From assembly GCF_022605725.1 (NCBI RefSeq), contig NC_065549.1:42361690-42425689 (forward strand): a DNA stretch of 64,000 nucleotides. Reading direction: 5' to 3'. Every line of letters begins with the position of its first letter. The first letter of the stretch is position 1. The notes beneath the pieces are model-generated. The model searched no databases. It saw only the letters and a program-made list of their open reading frames with translations, and was not told the origin of the DNA. Positions 1 through 10,972 of the stretch are shown here, piece after piece. Source of the stretch: Anthonomus grandis grandis (taxonomy: Eukaryota > Arthropoda > Insecta > Coleoptera > Curculionidae). Position numbers and translations under genes: made by a program.

Positions 1-42
1 ATATGGCATTTTTGATGCCCATTTTTGGCCTCAAAAACAAAC

Positions 43-54
43 GTCGAAAACGAC
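43..54. other. Monomer hairpin GTCGAAAACGAC
   Basis: A 4-bp stem (GTCG/CGAC) with an AAAA loop occurs about 43 bases into every monomer, followed by a T5 tract. The first unit is used as the example; I saw no monomer in which the 12 bases are changed, and the 194-bp units keep it. Short, so it may simply be conserved by homogenisation. Confidence 0.6.
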
Positions 55-207
55 TTTTTCAGGATTTTTAAAGTGCTCTCATTCCCTTAGTTCTGCTCGG
101 ATCCTGTTATAACCCGGTGTTTTCGTAATCTAGGTGACCCAAATAAGACGCTGGTATACTTAGTTTGATTTCGACAAAAATCAATTTTTGGTGAAAAAAT
201 TCGATAC

Positions 208-221
208 GGGGGGGTATACCC
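208..221. other. G7 tract running into the palindrome GGGTATACCC
   Basis: Each full monomer has seven G residues (208-214 in the first) whose last three start a perfect 10-bp palindrome, GGGTATACCC (212-221). In ten monomers between 14.7 and 32.7 kb a G-to-C change extends this to GGGGTATACCCC (for example 14691-14702). Rare breaks are GGGAAGG (22933, 38325, 40348 and 47861) and TATACTCG (near 22016, 24040, 37408 and 39432). It is a plausible site for a sequence-specific satellite-binding protein, but no protein is known to me for it. Confidence 0.5.
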
Positions 222-311
222 GAAAAATGAAAAAACCCAAACTTTGAAGGTCGATATCTCGGCTTCTATGGGAGCTATCGGGAAAATTTTAACGGTTTTG
301 TCTTAGTTTCG

Positions 312-329
312 TCGTTGTGAATCCAACGA
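312..329. other. Monomer hairpin TCGTTG-TGAATC-CAACGA
   Basis: A 6-bp inverted repeat with a 6-base loop is present in nearly all monomers. TTTCATCG variants (for example near 1041 and 3595) change the first stem base pair. The GAATCCACGAG deletion next to the 194-bp units removes one A and shortens the stem. Confidence 0.55.
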
Positions 330-619
330 GACAACCCGCAAGGTCGTAGCTATTCTAATAGCTGAGATATGTCATTTTTGATGCCCATTTTTGGCCTCAA
401 AAACGGACGTCGAAAACGACTTTTTCAGGATTTTCAAAGTGCTCTCATTCCCTTAGTTCTGCTCGGATTTTGTTATAACCCGATGTTTTCGTAATCTAGG
501 TGACCCAAATAAGACGCTGGTATACTTAGTTTGATTTCGACAAAAATCAATTTTTGGTGAAAAAATTCGATACGGGGGGGTATACCCGAAAAATGAAAAA
601 ACCCAAACTTTGAAGGTCG

Positions 620-736
620 ATATCTCGGCTTCTATGGGAGCTATCGGGAAAATTTTAACGGTTTTGTCTTAGTTTCGTCGTTGTGAATCCAACGAGACCA
701 CCCGCAAGGTCGTAGCTCTTACGATAGCCGAGATAT
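620..736. other. 15-bp bulged inverted repeat in the CGATAGCCGAG subclass
   Basis: In monomers with the CTCTTACGATAGCCGAGATAT linker, CGATAGCCGAGATAT (722-736) is the exact reverse complement of ATATCTCGGCT (620-630) plus ATCG (643-646). The two parts are separated only by a 12-base bulge (631-642), and the loop is 75 bases. Other linker subclasses (AATAGCTGAG, AGTAGCTGAG, AATAGCTAAG) pair less well. The example is the second monomer; the subclass recurs dozens of times. Confidence 0.6.
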
Positions 737-3660
737 GGCATTTTTGATGCCCATTTTTGGCCTCAAAAACGGACGTCGAAAACGACTTTTTCAGGATTTT
801 CAAAGTGCTCTCATTCCCTTAGTTCTGCTCGGATCCTGTTATAACCCGGTGTTTTCGTAATCTAGGTGACCCAAATAAGACGCTGGTATACTTAGTTTGA
901 TTTCGACAAAAATCAATTTTTGGTGAAAAAATTCGATACGGGGGGGTATACCCGAAAAATGAAAAAACCCAAACTTTGAAGGTCGATATCTCGGCTTCTA
1001 TGGGAGCTATCGGGAAAATTTTAACGGTTTTGTCTTAGTTTCATCGTTGTGAATCTAACGAGACCACCCGCAAGGTCCTAGCTTTTTTAGTAGCTGAGAT
1101 ATGGCATTTTTGATGCCCATTTTTGGCCTCAAAAACAAACGTCGAAAACGACTTTTTCAGGATTTTTAAAGTGCTCTCATTCCCTTAGTTCTGCTCGGAT
1201 CCTGTTATAACCCGGTGTTTTCGTAATCTAGGTGACCCAAATAAGACGCTGGTATACTTAGTTTGATTTCGACAAAAATCAATTTTTGGTGAAAAAATTC
1301 GATACGGGGGGGTATACCCGAAAAATGAAAAAACCCAAACTTTGAAGGTCGATATCTCGGCTTCTATGGTTGCTATCGGGAAAATTTTAACGGTTTTATC
1401 TTAGTTTCGTCGTTGTGAATCCAACGAGACCACCCGCAAGGTCGTAGCTATTCTAATAGCTGAGATATGGCATTTTTGATGCCCATTTTTGGCCTCAAAA
1501 ACGGACGTCGAAAACGACTTTTTCAGGATTTTCAAAGTGCTCTCATTCCCTTAGTTCTGCTCGGATTTTGTTATAACCCGATGTTTTCGTAATCTAGGTG
1601 ACCCAAATAAGACGCTGGTATACTTAGTTTGATTTCGACAAAAATCAATTTTTGGTGAAAAAATTCGATACGGGGGGGTATACCCGAAAAATGAAAAAAC
1701 CCAAACTTTGAAGGTCGATATCTCGGCTTCTATGGGAGCTATCGGGAAAATTTTAACGGTTTTGTCTTAGTTTCGTCGTTGTGAATCCAACGAGACCACC
1801 CACAAGGTCCTAGCTTTTCTAATAGCTGAGATATGGCATTTTTGATGCCCATTTTTGGCCTCAAAAACGGACGTCGAAAACGACTTTTTTAGGATTTTCA
1901 AAGTGCTCTCATTCCCTTAGTTCTGCTCGGATCCTGTTATAACCCGATGTTTTCGTAATCTAGGTGACCCAAATAAGACGCTGGTATACTTAGTTTGATT
2001 TCGACAAAAATCAATTTTTGGTGAAAAAGTTCGATACGGGGGGGTATACCCGAAAAATGAAAAAACCCAAACTTTGAAGGTCGATATCTCGGCTTCTATG
2101 GGAGCTATCGGGAAAATTTTAACAATTTTGTCTTAGTTTCGTCGTTGTGAATCCAACGAGACCACCCGCAAGGTCCTAGCTTTTCTAATAGCTGAGATAT
2201 GGCATTTTTGATGTCCATTTTTGGCCTCAAAAACGGACGTCGAAAACGACTTTTTCAGGATTTTCAAAGTGCTCTCATTCCCTTAGTTCTGCTCGGATCC
2301 TGTTATAACCCGGTGTTTTCGTAATCTAGGTGACCCAAATAAGACGCTGGTATACTTAGTTTGATTTCGACAAAAATCAATTTTTGGTGAAAAAATTCGA
2401 TACGGGGGGGTATACCCGAAAAATGAAAAAACCCAAACTTTGAAGGTCGATATCTCGGCTTCTATGGGAGCTATCGGGAAAATTTTAACGGTTTTGTTTT
2501 AGTTTCGTCGTTGTGAATCCAACGAGACCACCCGCAAGGTCGTAGCTCTTACGATAGCCGAGATATGGCATTTTTGATGTCCATTTTTGGCCTCTAAAAC
2601 GGACGTCGAAAACGACTTTTTCAGGATTTTCAAAGTGCTCTCATTCCCTTAGTTCTGCTCGGATCCTGTTATAACCCGGTGTTTCCATAATCTAGGTGAC
2701 CCAAATAAGACGCTGGTATACTTAGTTTGATTTCGACAAAAATCAATTTTTGGTGAAAAAATTCGATACGGGGGGGTATACCCGAAAAATGAAAAAACCC
2801 AAACTTTGAAGGTCGATATCTCGGCTTCTATGGGAGCTATCGGGAAAATTTTAACGGTTTTGTCTTAGTTTCGTCGTTGTGAATCCAACGAGACCACCCG
2901 CAAGGTCGTAGCTTTTCTAATAGCTGAGATATGGCATTTTTGATGCCCATTTTTGGCCTCAAAAACGGACGTCGAAAACGACTTTTTCAGGATTTTCAAA
3001 GTGCTCTCATTCCCTTAGTTCTGCTCGGATTTTGTTATAACCCGATGTTTTCGTAATCTAGGTGACCCAAATAAGACGCTGGTATACTTAGTTTGATTTC
3101 GACAAAAATCAATTTTTGGTGAAAAAATTCGATACGGGGGGGTATACCCGAAAAATGAAAAAACCCAAACTTTGAAGGTCGATATCTCGGCTTCTATGGG
3201 AGCTATCGGGAAAATTTTAACGGTTTTGTCTTAGTTTCGTCGTTGTGAATCCAACGAGACTACCCGCAAGGTCCTAGCTTTTCTAATAGCTGAGATATGG
3301 CATTTTTGATGTCCATTTTTGGCCTCAAAAACGGACGTCGAAAACGACTTTTTCAGGATTTTCAAAGTGCTCTCATTCCCTTAGTTCTGCTCGGATCCTG
3401 TTATAACCCGGTGTTTTCGTAATCTAGGTGACCCAAATAAGACGCTGGTATACTTAGTTTGATTTCGACAAAAATCAATTTTTGGTGAAAAAATTCGATA
3501 CGGGGGGGTATACCCGAAAAATGATAAAACCCAAACTTTGAAGGTCGATATCTCGGCTTCTATGGGAGCTATCGGGAAAATTTTAACGGTTTTGTCTTAG
3601 TTTCATCGTTGTGAATCCAACGAGACCACCCGCAAGGTCCTAGCTTTTTTAGTAGCTGAG

Positions 3661-5449
3661 ATATGGCATTTTTGATGCCCATTTTTGGCCTCAAAAACAA
3701 ACGTCGAAAACGACTTTTTCAGGATTTTTAAAGTGCTCTCATTCCCTTAGTTCTGCTCGGATCCTGTTATAACCCGGTGTTTTCGTAATCTAGGTGACCC
3801 AAATAAGACGCTGGTATACTTAGTTTGATTTCGACAAAAATCAATTTTTGGTGAAAAAATTCGATACGGGGGGGTATACCCGAAAAATGAAAAAACCCAA
3901 ACTTTGAAGGTCGATATCTCGGCTTCTATGGGAGCTATCGGGAAAATTTTAACGGTTTTGTCTTAGTTTCGTCGTTGTGAATCCAACGAGACAACCCGCA
4001 AGGTCGTAGCTATTCTAATAGCTGAGATATGTCATTTTTGATGCCCATTTTTGGCCTCAAAAACGGACGTCGAAAACGACTTTTTCAGGATTTTCAAAGT
4101 GCTCTCATTCCCTTAGTTCTGCTCGGATTTTGTTATAACCCGATGTTTTCGTAATCTAGGTGACCCAAATAAGACGCTGGTATACTTAGTTTGATTTCGA
4201 CAAAATCAATTTTTGGTGAAAAAATTCGATACGGGGGGGTATACCCGAAAAATGAAAAAACCCAAACTTTGAAGGTCGATATCTCGGCTTCTATGGGAGC
4301 TATCGGGAAAATTTTAACGGTTTTGTCTTAGTTTCGTCGTTGTGAATCCAACGAGACCACCCGCAAGGTCGTAGCTCTTACGATAGCCGAGATATGGCAT
4401 TTTTGATGCCCATTTTTGGCCTCAAAAACGGACGTCGAAAACGACTTTTTCAGGATTTTCAAAGTGCTCTCATTCCCTTAGTTCTGCTCGGATCCTGTTA
4501 TAACCCGGTGTTTTCGTAATCTAGGTGACCCAAATAAGACGCTGGTATACTTAGTTTGATTTCGACAAAAATCAATTTTTGGTGAAAAAATTCGATACGG
4601 GGGGGTATACCCGAAAAATGAAAAAACCCAAACTTTGAAGGTCGATATCTCGGCTTCTATGGGAGCTATCGGGAAAATTTTAACGGTTTTGTCTTAGTTT
4701 CATCGTTGTGAATCTAACGAGACCACCCGCAAGGTCCTAGCTTTTTTAGTAGCTGAGATATGGCATTTTTGATGCCCATTTTTGGCCTCAAAAACAAACG
4801 TCGAAAACGACTTTTTCAGGATTTTTAAAGTGCTCTCATTCCCTTAGTTCTGCTCGGATCCTGTTATAACCCGGTGTTTTCGTAATCTAGGTGACCCAAA
4901 TAAGACGCTGGTATACTTAGTTTGATTTCGACAAAAATCAATTTTTGGTGAAAAAATTCGATACGGGGGGGTATACCCGAAAAATGAAAAAACCCAAACT
5001 TTGAAGGTCGATATCTCGGCTTCTATGGTTGCTATCGGGAAAATTTTAACGGTTTTATCTTAGTTTCGTCGTTGTGAATCCAACGAGACCACCCGCAAGG
5101 TCGTAGCTATTCTAATAGCTGAGATATGGCATTTTTGATGCCCATTTTTGGCCTCAAAAACGGACGTCGAAAACGACTTTTTCAGGATTTTCAAAGTGCT
5201 CTCATTCCCTTAGTTCTGCTCGGATTTTGTTATAACCCGATGTTTTCGTAATCTAGGTGACCCAAATAAGACGCTGGTATACTTAGTTTGATTTCGACAA
5301 AAATCAATTTTTGGTGAAAAAATTCGATACGGGGGGGTATACCCGAAAAATGAAAAAACCCAAACTTTGAAGGTCGATATCTCGGCTTCTATGGGAGCTA
5401 TCGGGAAAATTTTAACGGTTTTGTCTTAGTTTCGTCGTTGTGAATCCAA
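3661..5449 (+). repeat. 10-monomer higher-order repeat, partial copy 2
   Basis: This segment repeats positions 1-1790 at an offset of 3660 bp with nearly base-for-base agreement. It differs by a single-base deletion at about 4205 and ends at a 15-base deletion near 5449. Beyond that the monomers carry other linkers, so the copy is truncated or overwritten. A third relative of this region starts at 9135, 5474 bases (15 x 366 minus 16) from 3661. It shares the preceding ACTACCCGC marker (near 3261 and 8735) but lacks ACAACCCGCA and ATATGTCATT. Confidence 0.8.
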
Positions 5450-5474
5450 GGTCGTAGCTTTTCTAATAGCTGAG

Positions 5475-8402
5475 ATATGGCATTTTTGATGCCCATTTTT
5501 GGCCTCAAAAACGGACGTCGAAAACGACTTTTTTAGGATTTTCAAAGTGCTCTCATTCCCTTAGTTCTGCTCGGATCCTGTTATAACCCGATGTTTTCGT
5601 AATCTAGGTGACCCAAATAAGACGCTGGTATACTTAGTTTGATTTCGACAAAAATCAATTTTTGGTGAAAAAGTTCGATACGGGGGGGTATACCCGAAAA
5701 ATGAAAAAACCCAAACTTTGAAGGTCGATATCTCGGCTTCTATGGGAGCTATCGGGAAAATTTTAACGGTTTTGTCTTAGTTTCGTCGTTGTGAATCCAA
5801 CGAGACCACCCGCAAGGTCGTAGCTCTTACGATAGCCGAGATATGGCATTTTTGATGCCCATTTTTGGCCTCAAAAACGGACGTCGAAAACGACTTTTTC
5901 AGGATTTTCAAAGTGCTCTCATTCCCTTAGTTCTGCTCGGATCCTGTTATAACCCGGTGTTTTCGTAATCTAGGTGACCCAAATAAGACGCTGGTATACT
6001 TAGTTTGATTTCGACAAAAATCAATTTTTGGTGAAAAAATTCGATACGGGGGGGTATACCCGAAAAATGAAAAAACCCAAACTTTGAAGGTCGATATCTC
6101 GGCTTCTATGGGAGCTATCGGGAAAATTTTAACGGTTTTGTCTTAGTTTCGTCGTTGTGAATCCAACGAGACCACCCGCAAGGTCGTAGCTTTTCTAATA
6201 GCTGAGATATGGCATTTTTGATGCCCATTTTTGGCCTCAAAAACGGACGTCGAAAACGACTTTTTTAGGATTTTCAAAGTGCTCTCATTCCCTTAGTTCT
6301 GCTCGGATCCTGTTATAACCCGATGTTTTCGTAATCTAGGTGACCCAAATAAGACGCTGGTATACTTAGTTTGATTTCGACAAAAATCAATTTTTGGTGA
6401 AAAAGTTCGATACGGGGGGGTATACCCGAAAAATGAAAAAACCCAAACTTTGAAGGTCGATATCTCGGCTTCTATGGGAGCTATCGGGAAAATTTTAACG
6501 GTTTTGTCTTAGTTTCGTCGTTGTGAATCCAACGAGACCACCCACAAGGTCCTAGCTTTTCTAGTAGCTGAGATATGGCATTTTTGATGCCCATTTTTGG
6601 CCTCAAAAACGGACGTCGAAAACGACTTTTTCAGGATTTTCAAAGTGCTCTCATTCCCTTAGTTCTGCTCGGATCCTGTTATAACCCGGTGTTTTCGTAA
6701 TCTAGGTGACCCAAATAAGACGCTGGTATAGTTAGTTTGATTTCGACAAAAATCAATTTTTGGTGAAAAAATTCGATACGGGGGGGTATACCCGAAAAAT
6801 GAAAAAACCCAAACTTTGAAGGTCGATATCTCGGCTTCTATGGGAGCTATCGGGAAAATTTTAACGGTTTTGTCTTAGTTTCGTCGTTGTGAATCCAACG
6901 AGACCACCCGCAAGGTCGTAGCTTTTCTAATAGCTGAGATATGGCATTTTTGATGCCCATTTTTGGCCTCAAAAACGGACGTCGAAAACGACTTTTTTAG
7001 GATTTTCAAAGTGCTCTCATTCCCTTAGTTCTGCTCGGATCCTGTTATAACCCGATGTTTTCGTAATCTAGGTGACCCAAATAAGACGCTGGTATACTTA
7101 GTTTGATTTCGACAAAAATCAATTTTTGGTGAAAAAGTTCGATACGGGGGGGTATACCCGAAAAATGAAAAAACCCAAACTTTGAAGGTCGATATCTCGG
7201 CTTCTATGGGAGCTATCGGGAAAATTTTAACGGTTTTGTCTTAGTTTCGTCGTTGTGAATCCAACGAGACCACCCACAAGGTCCTAGCTTTTCTAGTAGC
7301 TGAGATATGGCATTTTTGATGCCCATTTTTGGCCTCAAAAACGGACGTCGAAAACGACTTTTTCAGGATTTTCAAAGTGCTCTCATTCCCTTAGTTCTGC
7401 TCGGATCCTGTTATAACCCGGTGTTTTCGTAATCTAGGTGACCCAAATAAGACGCTGGTATAGTTAGTTTGATTTCGACAAAAATCAATTTTTGGTGAAA
7501 AAATTCGATACGGGGGGGTATACCCGAAAAATGAAAAAACCCAAACTTTGAAGGTCGATATCTCGGCTTCTATGGGAGCTATCGGGAAAATTTTAACGGT
7601 TTTGTCTTAGTTTCGTCGTTGTGAATCCAACGAGACCACCCGCAAGGTCGTAGCTTTTCTAATAGCTGAGATATGGCATTTTTGATGCCCATTTTTGGCC
7701 TCAAAAACGGACGTCGAAAACGACTTTTTTAGGATTTTCAAAGTGCTCTCATTCCCTTAGTTCTGCTCGGATCCTGTTATAACCCGATGTTTTCGTAATC
7801 TAGGTGACCCAAATAAGACGCTGGTATACTTAGTTTGATTTCGACAAAAATCAATTTTTGGTGAAAAAGTTCGATACGGGGGGGTATACCCGAAAAATGA
7901 AAAAACCCAAACTTTGAAGGTCGATATCTCGGCTTCTATGGGAGCTATCGGGAAAATTTTAACGGTTTTGTCTTAGTTTCGTCGTTGTGAATCCAACGAG
8001 ACCACCCACAAGGTCCTAGCTTTTCTAGTAGCTGAGATATGGCATTTTTGATGCCCATTTTTGGCCTCAAAAACGGACGTCGAAAACGACTTTTTCAGGA
8101 TTTTCAAAGTGCTCTCATTCCCTTAGTTCTGCTCGGATCCTGTTATAACCCGGTGTTTTCGTAATCTAGGTGACCCAAATAAGACGCTGGTATACTTAGT
8201 TTGATTTCGACAAAAATCAATTTTTGGTGAAAAAATTCGATACGGGGGGGTATACCCGAAAAATGAAAAAACCCAAACTTTGAAGGTCGATATCTCGGCT
8301 TCTATGGGAGCTATCGGGAAAATTTTAACGGTTTTGTCTTAGTTTCGTCGTTGTGAATCCAACGAGACCACCCGCAAGGTCCTAGCTTTTCTAATAGCTG
8401 AG
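5475..8402 (+). repeat. Four tandem dimers (732-bp higher-order repeat)
   Basis: Two-monomer units start at 5475, 6207, 6939 and 7671. The first monomer of each carries GACTTTTTTAGG, ACCCGATG and GAAAAAGTTCG (5672, 6404, 7136 and 7868, exactly 732 apart). In the last three dimers the second monomer carries CCCACAAGGTCC with CTAGTAGC. Dimers 2 and 3 also share a private TATAGTTAG (6729 and 7461). Dimer 1 differs in its second monomer, which has the CTCTTACGATAGCC linker. The two middle units look like the most recent duplication in block I. Confidence 0.85.
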
Positions 8403-10746
8403 ATATGGCATTTTTGATGCCCATTTTTGGCCTCAAAAACGGACGTCGAAAACGACTTTTTCAGGATTTTCAAAGTGCTCTCATTCCCTTAGTTCTGCTC
8501 GGATCCTGTTATAACCCGATGTTTTCGTAATCTAGGTGACCCAAATAAGACGCTGGTATACTTAGTTTGATTTCGACAAAAATCAATTTTTGGTGAAAAA
8601 ATTCGATACGGGGGGGTATACCCGAAAAATGAAAAAACCCAAACTTTGAAGGTCGATATCTCGGCTTCTATGGGAGCTATCGGGAAAATTTTAACGGTTT
8701 TGTCTTAGTTTCGTCGTTGTGAATCCAACGAGACTACCCGCAAGGTCCTAGCTTTTCTAATAGCTGAGATATGGCATTTTTGATGTCCATTTTTGGCCTC
8801 AAAAACGGACGTCGAAAACGACTTTTTCAGGATTTTCAAAGTGCTCTCATTCCCTTAGTTCTGCTCGGATCCTGTTATAACCCGGTGTTTTCGTAATCTA
8901 GGTGACCCAAATAAGACGCTGGTATACTTAGTTTGATTTCGACAAAAATCAATTTTTGGTGAAAAAATTCGATACGGGGGGGTATACCCGAAAAATGAAA
9001 AAACCCAAACTTTGAAGGTCGATATCTCGGCTTCTATGGGAGCTATCGGGAAAATTTTAACGGTTTTGTCTTAGTTTCATCGTTGTGAATCCAACGAGAC
9101 CACCCGCAAGGTCCTAACTTTTTTAGTAGCTGAGATATGGCATTTTTGATGCCCATTTTTGGCCTCAAAAACAAACGTCGAAAACGACTTTTTCAGGATT
9201 TTTAAAGTGCTCTCATTCCCTTAGTTCTGCTCGGATCCTGTTATAACCCGGTGTTTTCGTAATCTAGGTGACCCAAATAAGACGCTGGTATACTTAGTTT
9301 GATTTCGACAAAAATCAATTTTTGGTGAAAAAATTCGATACGGGGGGGTATACCCGAAAAATGAAAAAACCCAAACTTTGAAGGTCGATATCTCGGCTTC
9401 TATGGGAGCTATCGGGAAAATTTTAACGGTTTTGTCTTAGTTTCGTCGTTGTGAATCCAACGAGACCACCCGCAAGGTCGTAGCTATTCTAATAGCTGAG
9501 ATATGGCATTTTTGATGCCCATTTTTGGCCTCAAAAACGGACGTCGAAAACGACTTTTTCAGGATTTTCAAAGTGCTCTCATTCCCTTAGTTCTGCTCGG
9601 ATTTTGTTATAACCCGATGTTTTCGTAATCTAGGTGACCCAAATAAGACGCTGGTATACTTAGTTTGATTTCGACAAAAATCAATTTTTGGTGAAAAAAT
9701 TCGATACGGGGGGGTATACCCGAAAAATGAAAAAACCCAAACTTTGAAGGTCGATATCTCGGCTTCTATGGGAGCTATCGGGAAAATTTTAACGGTTTTG
9801 TCTTAGTTTCGTCGTTGTGAATCCAACGAGACCACCCGCAAGGTCGTAGCTTTTCTAATAGCTGAGATATGGCATTTTTGATGTCCATTTTTGGCCTCAA
9901 AAACGGACGTCGAAAACGACTTTTTCAGGATTTTCAAAGTGCTCTCATTCCCTTAGTTCTGCTCGGATCCTGTTATAACCCGATGTTTTCGTAATCTAGG
10001 TGACCCAAATAAGACGCTGGTATACTTAGTTTGATTTCGACAAAAATCAATTTTTGGTGAAAAAATTCGATACGGGGGGGTATACCCGAAAAATGAAAAA
10101 ACCCAAACTTTGAAGGTCGATATCTCGGCTTCTATGGGAGTTATCGGGAAAATTTTAACGGTTTTGTCTTAGTTTCGTCGTTGTGAATCCAACGAGACCA
10201 CCCGCAAGGTCGTAGCTCTTACGATAGCCGAGATATGGCATTTTTGATGCCCATTTTTGGCCTCAAAAACGGACGTCGAAAACGACTTTTTCAGGATTTT
10301 CAAAGTGCTCTCATTCCCTTAGTTCTGCTCGGATCCTGTTATAACCCGATGTTTTCGTAATCTAGGTGACCCAAATAAGACGCTGGTATACTTAGTTTGA
10401 TTTCGACAAAAATCAATTTTTGGTGAAAAAATTCGATACGGGGGGGTATACCCGAAAAATGAAAAAACCCAAACTTTGAAGGTCGATATCTCGGCTTCTA
10501 TGGGAGCTATCGGGAAAATTTTAACGGTTTTGTCTTAGTTTCGTCGTTGTGAATCCAACGAGACCACCCACAAGGTCCTAGCTTTTCTAGTAGCTGAGAT
10601 ATGGCATTTTTGATGCCCATTTTTGGCCTCAAAAACGGACGTCGAAAACGACTTTTTCAGGATTTTCAAAGTGCTCTCATTCCCTTAGTTCTGCTCGGAT
10701 CCTGTTATAACCCGATGTTTTCGTAATCTAGGTGACCCAAATAAGA

Positions 10747-10750
10747 CGCT
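10747..10750. repeat. Left target-site duplication (CGCT)
   Basis: CGCT at the end of AAATAAGACGCT is repeated directly after the insertion. The undisturbed satellite has this tetranucleotide once, in AAGACGCTGGTATAC. Confidence 0.85.
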
Positions 10751-10968
10751 AGTTACGTGACCAGTAGCCCTTACCAAGCATGTTAACCGGACCTTAGCTA
10801 GTAACTTTTATGCTTATGTAGCCAACGCCTTTTTAAACTTATAAATATACCTTAAACTAATTTTGTAACCACTTCTCTTTCTTGTATCAACCTTTGTACA
10901 TTTAAAAGTCGTCCTGTATATTAAAGTTGTTTTTTTAAAAGAAACCAGTCTTGATCAACCACAAAACT
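10751..10968. mobile_element. 218-bp insertion, candidate solo LTR of a gypsy-type retrotransposon
   Basis: This is the only non-satellite sequence in the window. It begins AGTTACGTGACC and ends CACAAAACT, so its termini form a 4-base inverted repeat (AGTT/AACT). It is flanked by a perfect 4-bp target duplication, CGCT. A TATA-like TTATAAATA lies near 10839, and a T7 run followed by AAAA lies near 10930. Termini of the AGT...ACT form with 4-bp duplications are known for LTRs of insect gypsy-group elements (errantiviruses), and a lone copy without internal genes would be a solo LTR left by LTR-LTR recombination. There is no coding capacity. Alternatives are a non-autonomous DNA transposon with short imperfect terminal repeats, since four-base duplications also occur in some of those families. 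The ends are certain; the class is not, and the strand is undetermined. Confidence 0.6.
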
Positions 10969-10972
10969 CGCT
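10969..10972. repeat. Right target-site duplication (CGCT)
   Basis: This is the second copy of CGCT, immediately followed by GGTATACTTAG of the resumed monomer. Together with 10747-10750 it defines a 4-bp target duplication and fixes the insertion ends at 10751 and 10968. Confidence 0.85.

Larger units (their letters stand above)
1..3660 (+). repeat. 10-monomer higher-order repeat, copy 1 (3660 bp)
   Basis: Positions 1 and 3661 begin the same series of variant monomers, exactly 10 x 366 bp apart. Shared rare markers include ACAAACGTCG, the ACAACCCGCA linker (near 331 and 3991), ATATGTCATT (367 and 4027), TATGGTTGC (near 1366 and 5025) and AACGGTTTTATC. Agreement is continuous to about 1790, after which the second copy is interrupted by deletions and becomes mosaic. 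Private changes of copy 1 include AACAATTTTG near 2122 and AAATGATAAAAC near 3519. Confidence 0.85.
1..10598 (+). repeat. Satellite block I: 29 monomers, left of the insertion
   Basis: Twenty-nine monomers occupy 10598 bases, 16 fewer than 29 x 366. The shortfall is explained by a 1-base deletion in CAAAATCAA near 4205 and a 15-base deletion near 5449 (GTGAATCCAAGGTCG, missing the CGAGACCACCCGCAA segment). Block-specific variants include CTCAAAAACAAACGTCG with GGATTTTTAAAGTG (near 1, 1099, 3661, 4760 and 9135), CTATTCTAATAGC linkers, and GAAAAAGTTCG (near 2028, 5672, 6404, 7136 and 7868). The first two were not seen to the right of the insertion. No gene or other element is visible within the block. 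Confidence 0.95.

Noticed and set aside
201..215. CENP-B-box-like TTCG...CGGG in each monomer
   Set aside because: The box needs TTCG and CGGG separated by seven bases with a fixed A; here TTCGATACGGG has a three-base gap. The core spacing is wrong.
160..222. Possible RNA polymerase III internal promoter (TGGTATACTTAG as A box, ATTCGATACG as B box)
   Set aside because: Both boxes deviate from consensus, and a T5 tract (CAATTTTTGG), which would terminate polymerase III, lies between them.
1..366. Monomer as an ancient dimer of about 183 bp
   Set aside because: I compared the two halves by eye and saw only shared A/T-rich runs, no convincing aligned similarity.
10751..10968. tRNA gene or tRNA-derived SINE in the insertion
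   Set aside because: No B box or cloverleaf was recognisable and there is no A-rich 3' tail on either strand; the exact short inverted ends fit an LTR or DNA element better.
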